Of a stretch of 64,000 nt of DNA, positions 33,061 through 44,300 are shown piece after piece (positions within the stretch are counted from its first letter, which is position 1; every line of letters starts with the position of its first letter). The notes below the pieces were generated by a model. The model saw only the letters and a program-made list of their open reading frames with translations, did no database searches and was not told the DNA's origin. The DNA lies in the NCBI RefSeq assembly GCF_901709675.1, contig NC_051091.1, forward strand, positions 13,550,967-13,614,966, in the 5' to 3' direction. Both the position numbers and the translations under genes were made by a program. This DNA is from Syngnathus acus (taxonomy: Eukaryota; Chordata; Actinopteri; Syngnathiformes; Syngnathidae).

Positions 33061-34315
33061 AATAAAGTACATAAGCAGACAAGTATATTCACATATTAAA
33101 GCAATAAAAGAAACATTTTAAGCATATAATTATACCTACACACCAAATCAATAAAGCAGACATAACTAGACATTTTTGATAGGGGGTAATGACAAAGGTT
33201 TTTATAACTTTATGATCTGATATTTATTTCTGAGCACTTTGAAATAACGAATGTTTTTTGATATATTGCCTGAATAGCTTGATGACCCTTAAGGAACTGT
33301 TTAATGCATGCCTGATGATTTTCTAAATCACGGACACTGCCAAAGTCGTCTAAAAATGTTCAGTACTTGATTGTATCTTATGTTTTGACTAATGCTAGAC
33401 GCCAGTTTTCGATTACTACTGAACGTTCTGGACAGAGGGAAATATTTTGCCTAACAAAGAAAAGATATGGTTGAAAGCATGATTAAACTAAGAATATGAT
33501 GACGTAAGCAAGTACATGGAGTATCAAAAGAACGAACAAACAAAAACATGGTAAGTGGTGAGTACAAACTTTGCATAGTCAGGGAACATTAGTAAATTGA
33601 TGATGTCACAGCCAAAAGCTCACATAATTTCGTACAAAATGACAAAATTGAAAGAATGATGAATAGGCGGTGTGCGACAGTGGGCGAAGTGGATATATGT
33701 GCAAGAATGGTTTACAGGAAGGACACTTGGAGATAAAACCGGTAGAGGGGCCAGAGGAAGAGCGGCAGGAGGAAAAAACAACCAAGAACCCGGCCAAAGG
33801 TGATCGCCAAGGCCGAAAGACGGGATGGAAGACAACAGCCCCCACACACACCGAATCGCCCATAATCAGCACCCACCCCCACGGAACCAGCTCTCACCGA
33901 ACCAGCACCCACTCCCATGGAATCAAAATCTCCTGCGAACTTGCCACACCCCCTGACTCATCACCCATCAAACTCGGCCCACACTGGCATGTGCAACTGA
34001 ATATAAGCTGAGCAAAGAACCTTGAACGTTGCCTTTTCTGAATGGAGACTTTCTGCTCTTGAGCATGGTCGCACGAAAGGCCCAGCGCTGTATTGTACTT
34101 TCCTGAAAACAGAGCTTTCTTAACAAGAATTGTGATTGAACTCAACCAACCTGTGTAAGTCTAATTTCTGCTTCAGTGTCTTAGCATTTTCCTAAATCTG
34201 AAGAAATCAAACGAGCACGCAGTGAGTAAATTGGATAACAGGTGATTGGCAATGGCTTTTGCCGTGAGGCGCAGATAGCGCGCTCCCTAAATTGTGGACA
34301 AAATCCAACATCAAT
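33061..34315. other. Intergenic, nothing recognised
   Basis: I see no gene or repeat from elsewhere in the window. Frames at 33606-34011 are short and unlike any family I know. Confidence 0.4.
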
Positions 34316-34645
34316 TCACTTGCGGTTTATTTCGGGCACTTCCGGTTTAATTTACTTTACTTCCGGTTAAGCTGAGGTCACTTCCGGTTTATTTGGAGTC
34401 ACTTTCGGTTTATTTGGGTCACTTCCGGTTTGATTTAAGTCACTTCCGGTTTGATTTGGGGCACTTCCTGTTTGATTTGGGTCACTTCCGGTTTGAATTG
34501 GGGCACTTCCGGTTCACTTGTTAAAATTGGGGCACTTCTGGTTCATTTCCTGTTTATATGGGGTCACTTCCTGTTCATTTTGGGGCCCTTCCTGTTTGTT
34601 TTGGGGCACTTCCGGTTCACTTTGTATTCATTTTGGGGCACTTCT
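34316..34645 (+). repeat. 21-bp minisatellite rich in ACTTCCGG
   Basis: Units of roughly GKCACTTCCGGTTTGATTTGG repeat about fifteen times with drift. ACTTCCGG occurs exactly eight times, with variants ACTTTCGG, ACTTCCTG and ACTTCTGG. The array is followed at about 34656 by AAGATGGCCGCCA. Outside the array, related sequence continues to 35060 and again after 37545, so the array may be part of a larger DNA transposon that the LINE split. Confidence 0.8.
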
Positions 34646-35059
34646 GGGTCAATCCAAGATGGCCGCCACGCTGTGGAAGTGGGGGTGAAGGGGTGAATTG
34701 TGTAAGCATAGTGGAAGTGGGGGTGAAGGGGGTGAATATGGTAAGCACAAGGTGAACAAAGTGAATAAATGGGAATGGGTTGAATCGGTTGAAAAATGTA
34801 GAAATTAGAAGGGAAAAACTAAATTTTGGAAAATTTGGTGTGAATTTCAAAATTGAAAATTTTTGGTAAGTGGCAAAAGATGAACAGTTGAAAGTTGGAA
34901 CGATCGGTTGAAATATGTAGAAATTAGAAGTGAAAAACAAAATTTGGTGACTTTTTTCGAAATTTTGCGCCGATTTTAAACGTGAAAATGTGACTTTTTT
35001 TAATTAGGCAATGTTGGGAATGTACCCAATGTGATTTGAATGTGCTAAATGATGTGAAT

Positions 35060-37545
35060 TTTAAGATTCAAGAGATTCAAGAGTTTTTTATTCGCCATGT
35101 TTGAACGTGCCAAACAAGGAATTTGACTTCGGTAAATCACAACCTCTGTTAAACATTTAGGTGACTAACAACACTCAGGACATGTGAAAAATGGCAAATA
35201 TTCTCAAACATCCCCTGATCTTAAACTCCCAAGAGGGCAAGGAAAAATTCAAAACTCCAGCTAGGGGAAATGAGAAACCTTAAGAGACCACAGATGGGAG
35301 GGTCCCTCTTCCAGTATAACCAGGCTGCAATGGACGCAGAGAGGACACATAGTACAAACAGTGTAGACAATTCAAAAAAGGTGTGGAGAGCAGGATGTTA
35401 TTGCACAGTAATGACTCTGAGACTCTAAGAGTGGTGTGAGTTCATCAGAGCAACAGCCTGGGGGAAGAAGCTGTCTCTGTGTCTGCTGGTTTTGGCGTAC
35501 TGAGCTCTATAACCCCGTCCGGAGGGGAGTAGTTCAAACAGACTGCAACCTGGGTGAGAAGGGTCTGTAGAGATGATACTTGCACGTTTCCTGGTCCTGG
35601 ACAGGTACAAGTCTTGGATAGATGGGAAGTTGATTCCAATTATCTTTTCTGCAGTCCTGATTGTCCGTTGCAGTCTGTGCTTGTCTTGTTTGGAGGCCGA
35701 TCCAAACCAGACAGTGATGGAGGTGCAGAGGACAGACTGGATGATGGCAGTGTAGAAGGTCTTCAGAAGCTCTCGCGGCAGGTTGAACTTCTTGAGCTGT
35801 CTCAGGAAGTACAGCCTCTGCTGGGCCTTCTTCCGGACAGAGTCTATGTGGCCGGTCCATTTCAGGTCCCGAGAGATTGTGGTTCCCAGGTTCCCTGTCA
35901 TCTCCACGGTCTTGAGCGGGTTCAGCTCCAGGTGGTTTTGGCTGCACCAGTGGACCAGCCGCTCCACCTCCTGTCTGTACGCAGTCTCATCACCGTCCTG
36001 GATCAGTCCGATGAGAGTGGTGTCGTCTGCATACTTCAGGAGCTTCACAGGAGAGTAACCTGAGGAGAAATCGTTGGTGTAGAGAGAGAAGAGCAGTGGG
36101 GAGAGGACGCACCCCTGAGGGGCTCCAGTATTGGTGGTCCGGGTGTCAGATGTGATGCTCCCCAGCCTCACACGCTGTCTCCCGTTGGTCAGGAAGCTGG
36201 TGATCCACTGACAGGTGGAGGCAGGCACCGCGAGCTGGATGAGCTTCTGTTGGAGGATGTCAGGAGCGATGGTGTTGAACACCGAGCTGAAGTCCACAAA
36301 CAGGATCCTGGCGTACGTTCCTGGGGTGTCCAGGTGGTGCAGGATGTGGTGCAGTCCCATGTTGACCGCATCATCCACCGACCTGTTTGCCCGGTAGGCA
36401 AACTGGAGGGGGTCAAGCAGGGGGCCCGTGACATCCTTCAGGTGGTTCAGCACTAACCTCTCGAAAGATTTCATGACCACAGATGTCAGTGCGACAGGTC
36501 ATTCAAACCTGTGATGGCGGGCTTCTTGCCCACTGGAACGATGGTGGAGCTCTTGAAGCACGAGGGCACCTCACACAGCTCCAGGGAACGGTTGAAGATC
36601 CGTGCAAAGGTGGGTGCCAGCTGCTCAGCACAGATTTTCAAGCAGAAAGGTGACACGCCATCTGGGCCCGGTGCCTTCCTGATCTTTTGTCTCCAGAACA
36701 TCTGGCGCAATTTCCTCCTCGCGGATCTGGAGTGCGGGCGCGGCCTCTGCAAGAGAGAGAGTGGGTGACAACGGTGATGGAGGTGTGGACAGAGCAGTTG
36801 TGGGGGAAGGTGAGTATGTAGATTGTGCTGCAGGAGGTCCCGTTGTGTGGGAGGACCGATCAAACCTGCAGTAGAACCTGTTTAGCTGGTTAGCAAGCCT
36901 TGGGCCCTCCACAGGACGGGGGGTTCGTTTCTTGAAGCCCGTGATGCTCTGCAGACCTTTCCACACTGTTGAGGGATCAGGATTGACAGAGAGGTGTCTC
37001 TCCAGGCTCTCCCCGTAACACCTCCTGGCTTTCCTGACCTCTCGATTCAGTGTGTTTCTGGTCTGCTTGAACAGGTCCCGGTCGCCGCTCCTGTAGGCCT
37101 CCTCCTTGACTTTGTGCAGCCTCCTGAGGTTCGGTGTAAACCAAGGTTTGTCGTTGTACGTGCAGAAGGTCTTAGTCTGCACACACAGATCCTCACAAAA
37201 GCTGATGTATGATGTGACAGTGTCAGTGAGTTCATGCAGGTCTGAAGTTGCAGCTTCAAAAACTCCCCAATCGGTGCAGTCAAAGCAGGCTTGGAGGTCC
37301 TGCCTTGACTCCACTGTCCACTTCCTCACAGTCCTCACCACAGGCTTAGAAGTTTTTAGTTTCTGCCTGTAGGCCGAGATCAGATGAACTAGACAGTGGT
37401 CCGAGAGTCCTAAAGCTGCACGAGCCACAGAGTGGTATGCATCCTTAATTACGGTGTAGCAGTGGTCCAGTGTCTGTGCCCCTCTGGTGGGACACGTTAT
37501 GTGCTGTCTGTATCTGGGGAGTTCGTGTGCGAGGTTTGCGTTTCA
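35060..37545 (-). mobile_element. CR1/Rex1-like LINE with endonuclease end and RT
   Basis: Reading right to left, 37428-36625 begins at the end of the endonuclease ([19 protein letters not shown]) and runs through the linker. After a frameshift near 36690 come [20 protein letters not shown] and, after another shift near 36500, the RT frame 36480-35425. That frame has [39 protein letters not shown] and LLKYADDTTLIGL. The C-terminal block is KKFNLPRELLKTFYTAIIQS, then LFELLPSGRGYRAQ. The 3' UTR ends near 35060 in TCTTGAATCTCTTGAATCTT, typical of this LINE group. Confidence 0.88.
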
Positions 37546-37834
37546 AACTGGAACGACGTAAATGTGAAATGTTGAATCTGCCATTAAGAATGAATGGGGA
37601 AACATTTTCCGGAAATTTGTGAATTTTGTGTAAAGGGATTTTATTTTTTTTTTTAAATGAAAAGTATGTAAGCAACGGTGTCATGAATATTTGGAATAAG
37701 TTAAAAGTGGAACGGAGTGAATCGGTTGAAGTATGTGGAACTAGTTAAGCGTCAAAAAAGTGGGGGGAATAAAATTGTCGAATAACAATAGTGGCCTTTG
37801 CCTTCACACAATAATAAAGAACAGGAATAACAAT

Positions 37835-37860
37835 AGTGTGAAGGCCTTTGCCTTCACACT
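37835..37860. repeat. 26-bp near-perfect palindrome
   Basis: AGTGTGAAGGC and GCCTTCACACT flank a four-base centre. Part of it is also seen at 37796 and 30444. It probably marks a transposon end. Confidence 0.7.
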
Positions 37861-38310
37861 AATTAGTTGGTCATTATGTTTATAATTGATTCATCATTTA
37901 GTGGCCCTGCTTCATTTAAAATTGGCCATTTGCTGCGAATTTCAGCTTCTCGCTTCGCTTTTAAGTAGCTACGACTACATACATTGAGCTTGCTTCAGGT
38001 GCACGATAAATATCGCATTAATCTCCCTATTGCGCTATTCGGCATCCGTATCTCATTTGTCAGACTTACATGGTCGGTATTGTAGGTAATCAGATTACTT
38101 AAACCACTTAACTTTAATCTCTTCGCAGGCAGGAGCAGAAAGTCAGAATGGGGACAGGTGGCCTCCCCTTCATTACACTCAGCTTCCTCTTTCTCACCAT
38201 TGGCAAACTAACCCGTGCCAGGGAGGAGGAAGACCGGGAGCAAAACGTCTCACAGCCACAAAGTGGGCGAGCCAGAGAGGAGAAGGGAGCCTGCCGCCGC
38301 CGCCGACAGC

Positions 38311-41300
38311 ATGGGAGCGTCTCACAGCAAAAAGGTTGGTCGCTTCTTCCCTTCCCTTAGCTGAGCTCGGCGCTTGCATTCAGCAAACAAGAACAGCAAG
38401 AACAAGACGAGCCGCTCACCCAACCGAGCATGTTGACGACCTTTCTGTCCAACGCAATGCTGATGCTCGGGTCAGCTTCATCAAGGTTTGTTTTCCTTTA
38501 AAACGCTCGTCTATTATGTTGTCAGCGGTTGTCAAACTTTCATTTCAAGTTCGATTCCCTAAAAGTTGGATTGGACATTGTCAGAACGTTCTGTGCAGTT
38601 TCAACATCAACGCACTTCAAATAGTGGTTACATTGGAAGGGATTGCACAAAGACACGCCCGGACTGACCATCGGGAGAACCGGGAGTATTCCCGAAGCGC
38701 CGGCCAAGGATTGGCCTGCTGGCCTGCGTCGCTCAGTTTTTTTTTTTTTCTTTTCTTATTTTAAGTCTGCCAGTGCGGCAGCGCGCCTATCAGAGAGATA
38801 GGTCAGGCCACTCAGGCCAGGAGCATGTGAGGAGGGAGACAATTGGTTTATATCAATTAACACCCGCCCCCACAGTCCGTATCAACCACACAGAGCGCGT
38901 GTGAATCGAAGGGGAGTGTTACTATGTCAGGTGCCGTCTGCTGTAGCTAGCGAGCGGTGCAAGTGAGGATAATGGACTTCAAAAGTGGTAAAAAGAAGAG
39001 GAAAGGCGGTGCGGAGAGGGACAAAAAAAAGAAGGCGCTGGAGGAAGACGCGGCAAAATGCAGAAAAGTTACGGATTTGTTCAGCCCCCCCCCCACACAC
39101 ACACACACACACGGTGCCATTGAAAACGGTGTGCCCGCGCGTGTATGCATGCCAGTTTGCATGTGTTGTGTGTATATGTGCCGCTGCCATGTAATAAGGC
39201 TGTCCATCTGCTGATTTATTTTAGAAATTATTTCATATATAGGGCGCACCGGATTAAAAGGCGCATAAAATAGAAGCTATACTGCAAAAAACTGAGGTTG
39301 ACTAGGGTTGCGGTATGCATCCACTAGCTCGGCTGAAGATCAGGCAGGGGAAGCAAATGGGGCTTAACAACGCCAGAAACGTCTGGAGGGGTCTGCAGTC
39401 CATCTCGGGCCATGGTAAAGGGGTTGATCGGAAACCAGCTGATGGGGACAAGGACTGGGCGGATGAACTCAATCTGTTCTTCAACAGATTTGGTTCCGCC
39501 TCCCCCCCGCCCCTTCACCTCGCTCCGCACCTCATTCAGGCACCTTCGACACTCCAGCCCCCCCGCCAACTCACCAACCCCCTCTCACCCCCCCGGAGTT
39601 ACTCTTCTGTCTCCACTGCATCACCCCGGTCTTCCGACATCCCCCTCTCCTTTACAGATCTTCAGGTGAGGAGTCACCTCAGAAAGGTCAAGGCAGGGAA
39701 GGCTCCGGGCCCAGACGGCATCTGGCCGAGACTGCTCAGGGACTGTGCGGACCAGCTGAGTGGCGTGGTCATGTACCTGTTCAACCTGAGCCTGAACAAG
39801 GTCCCAGGACTGTGGAATACCTCCTGCGTGGTCCCCGTACCGAAGGTGCCGCACCCCAAGGAGCCTAACTACTTCAAGCCTATTGCCTTGACTTCCCACC
39901 TGATGAAGACTATGGAGAGGATCATCCTGGGTCACCTGCGTTCACTAGTGGGAGCGCAGCTGGAACCCCTGCAGTTTGCTTACCAGCCTGGTGTTGGGGT
40001 GGACGATGAAGTGATTTATTTAGTGCACAGAACACTGCTTCACCTGGAGGACAACAGGAGCACTGGGAGGATCATGTTCTTCGATTTCTCCAGCGCTTTT
40101 AACACCATCCAGCCGTCACTGCTTAGGGTGAAGATGGAGAAGACGGGTGTGGACCAGCGCCTGGCTACATGGACAACGGACTTTCTCACCGACCGGCCGC
40201 AGTATGTGAGTTTACATAGCTGTGAGTCCAACGTGGTGCGCTGCAGCACAGGTGTCCCCCAGGGTACGGTGCTCTCTCCTTTCCTTTTCACCCTTTTCAC
40301 TTCAGACTTTACCCACGACACCGCTCACTGCCACATCCAGAAGTTCTCAGACGACACGGCCATTGTTGGATATGTCTCGGAGGGGAACGATCTGGAATAT
40401 AGGATGGTCATCAAGGACTTTGTCAGCTGGTGTGAGCTCAACCAGCTTCAGCTGAACACCAGCAAGACGAAGGAGTTGGTTGTGAGGAGGACAGCACCCA
40501 TCTTCACTCCGGTGAACATCCAGGGATCGGACATTGAGGTAGTGGAGAATGACAAATTCCTGGGTGTTCGCCTTAACAACAAACTGGACTGTACTGATCA
40601 CACCCACGCCCTGTACAAAAAGGGCCAGAGTCGCCTCCACCTGCTGAGGAGACTGAGGTCCTTTGGTGTGTGCAGGGCTCTCCTCCGGACCTTCTATGAC
40701 TCTGTGGTGGCCTCAGCCATCCTCTACGTTGTGGTCTGCTGGGGTCGGGGCAATACTGACCGGGACAGGGGGAGACTGAATAAGATGGTCAGAAGAGCGA
40801 GCTCTGTCCTGGGCTGTCCCCTCCATTGAGGTTGTGGGTGAGAGGAGGACGTTGATTAAGCTTAAATCCATCATGGACAACACCTCTCACACCCTCCATG
40901 AGACTGTGCGGTCCCTGAGCACCTCCTTTACTGGCAGACTTTTGCACCCTCGGTGTAGGAAGGAATGGTTCCGCAGGTCCTTCATTTCCTCTGCTGTCAG
41001 ACTTTACAACATGCGTGGCACCTGATAAAATTAATGTGTTTCGTCTCTACTAGCGGCACTTGTGTTTGTCCTTGTCTGTTATTTACCCTTTTTTGAAATT
41101 TTGGCACTTGTTTTATTCTTGCACTCGTATTATTCTTGCACTCATATGCGCTGCTGTGACAAGTGAATTTCCCCGCTGTGGGATGAATAAAGTTCTATCA
41201 ATCAATCAAACATTAACGGAGCAGCCTATTTTGAGATGAAATAGCCTCGTGCGTATAGCAGCTATCATTATAGCATTAGCCACCCGCAAACTCCCATGAG

Positions 41301-44300
41301 CCTCAGCTTGCAGACTCCCATGAGCTTCAGCAAAGTGTCGTGGCAGCCCCCTGTAAACAATCGCGTTTCTCAAACTATCTCTTGTAAAATGATCGGAACT
41401 GATTAAAGTTTGATCTAACACATTGGTACTGCTTATTTATGTTTCCCTTCTATATCGATCCGTAAATTTACTCGAAACATTAACGGAGCAGCCTATTTTG
41501 AGATGAAATAGCCTCGTGCATATAGCAGCTATCATTATAGCATTAGCCCCCCGCAAACTCCCATGAGCCTCAGCTTGCAGACTCCCATGAGCTTCAGCAA
41601 AGTGTCGTGGCAGCCCCCTGTAAACAATCGCGTTTCTCAAACTATCTCCTATAAAATGATCGGAACTGACTAAAGTTCGATCTAACACATTGGTACTGCT
41701 TACTTATGTTTCCCTTCTATATTGATCCGTAAATTTACTCGCAACATTAACGGAGCAGCCTATTTTAAGATGAAATAGCCTCGTGCGTATAGCAGCTATC
41801 ATTATAGCATTAGCCACCCGCAAACTCCCATGAGCCTCAGCAAAGTGTCGTGGCAGCCCCCTGTAAACAATCACGTTTCTCAAACACTCTCCCATAAAAG
41901 TGATTGGAACCGACTAAAGACTGATTTAACACATTGGTGCTGCTTATTTATGATTCCGTTGGATATTGATCCGTAAACGTACTCAAAAACATTCACGGAA
42001 CAGCCTATTTTGAAATGAAATAGCCTCGCGGGTACAACAGCTATTCAGTGACGCCTCCTGACCACGGTTGCCGTAATGCTGGGAAGCGATGCAACCTTGT
42101 AATTTACTAGTCGTACTAAAATGTACTGAAACATTTTGGCAGAGCGCTGTGCACAACCAGTATGGCTCAACAAATTCATCAATTGATCCATATATAAGGC
42201 GCTCTGCATTATAAGGCGCACTGTGTTTTTTTGAGTAAATTTTAAGTTTTTAAGTGCGCCTAATAGTGCAGAAAATACGGTAGTTCTAGTTGATTTTGTA
42301 AGTTCAAGAGTCTTTTGTTATTCTTTCTTACTTGCTCATTCCTCTAAACTTTGTAACTGGCCCTGGCTAAATTAATATTAAAATATATGTCTATTTTCCC
42401 TATGCAAAGATGGAAATATTGCCAGTTTTGGTGCTTCAGACAGTAGGCCCAGAACTAGATCAGAGCAGCTGACAAGTAAAAGACAGTCATCTATCAATGC
42501 ATGGGATTCAATAGGCTATGACTATGCATGAAACATTTGGGGGGGAAAGCATATACCGTATTTATTCTAATTATCGCACATATTCTAATAATCGCCCAGT
42601 GTGTGTTAGCGATGACATAAATAAAAAACATTGATACCTCTAATTATCGCCCATGCTGCTAAAATTCCCCCCAAAACTTACGTTTTCCTCCGCGACCGCA
42701 TGCCGACGTCATTGCGCAAGTTTAAATATGACTGATTTGACAGCACGTCGAATGTCCCTTTTAAATTGGTTTTCGCCATAAACTATGATACAATTACACT
42801 CGTCACTCCGCTACAATATCCTCACACAATTACGTTATCGGAGCTTGCGCTCGAACAAGACGATCGCGATAACATGACGTGCGCAACATGTGATGTGCGA
42901 CGGTAACGTGTCGCATCGATGGAGCGTCAATTGACTAGGGATGTGCATTCCAGTTCTTTTAGGTGAACTGAATCTTTAGAATCAGTTCACTCAAAAGATT
43001 CGTTCAAACGAATCGTTCAAACTTGAGTATTGAAAAAGAGGGGGTCGTCTTACAATCAGGGTCGTCTTAAATTCGGGCCAATATTGTACTACCAAACTGT
43101 ATTCAAGAAATGTATTGTAGTGACTTTTTTTTCTAAGTTTGAAGCCACGCTCAGCTTCTGCTCAATTTGATTCATATGCCTAGCACTCAAGGGCGCTCGC
43201 GCACAATACGTGCAAATCACCGTTTGCATCAATGTTTGTCTTGTCTTCAACTTTGGCCTGATGTTCATCTCAATGATAGTCTCGATGTGTTTTTGCACGT
43301 ATTAATTTTTTTAGCACAATGTTTTGTTAGCAGCGAGACTTTGTTGCACTTTTGTGGTGCGTTGGTTGTCTCGGTGAGAGAGCACGCTGTCCAGTTGTCC
43401 CGTGAGGTCAAACGCTTGATGTAGTTTTAGCCCGCTGATGGGTGCAGTGGGCGAGCGGGTGCCCTGCACTGCCTTCGCGGTCCGAAGGGAGAGAAGACGA
43501 CGGCACACACGCGCGTCCACCCATATCACATTCCCACATACTTGATTGACGGTTTTGACGTAGGGACAGGACAGGAAGTAGCTGTCAGACCGGTTTTCGA
43601 AGTAACTGGCACGCATACGCGGCCTCCTTGCCATCGGCTCGTTGGCGGCGTTCCGCGCTAGATTGATAATACCTGTTTTAGCGTGCTCTTTGGTCAGCAA
43701 ACGCTGCTAATGCTATTTTGGTAGGATGTCGATAACGCCGTTGTTTTAAAATGACAACCAGGCAAAGAAAACATAGTAGCGCTGGTGGATCAACTCGGGA
43801 CGGCGACACCCAATCAAGGCATCGTTACGTAAGCGCACCAAGAGCGAGCGAAAGAGGCATCCCGAGTGACAAACCAACCAGATTAAAGCCTCTCTAAGTC
43901 TTTTGCAGAAAATCCTCCAGCTAAAAATACAAGCGCACACGGGGCAGAAAAGTATTTTAGTCAGCTACCGCTCACGTAAGTTCTGCTGCTTGAAATGGTG
44001 AGAGCCTTGTGTCATTTTCAGCATCGCCACGCTTGAGCCGTTTTTTGCTTCAACCTTTTGTCGCCTCTTCAAACCCGATTTGAAAATGATGGCGGGAAGA
44101 AGTATTAATAGTTTGGTCAGTCCGCGAATGCTTAGTCAGATGAACTCTGGTGGCAGATACGGACAGAGGTCAAAGGTTGCATGCGGGTCTTCAGCAGATT
44201 TGCACCCGCTGCCTTTGCTCTTTTGGTCTCTTACTTGTAGCGACCGGTGATGTTTTGGGGCTGTGGCCGAGTTGTCGTGTTGGGGTTTTATTTTTCATAA

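Noticed and set aside
43089-43940. Minus-strand frames of 60-130 codons
   Set aside because: No recognisable domain, and the region carries transposon scraps; insufficient evidence for a gene.
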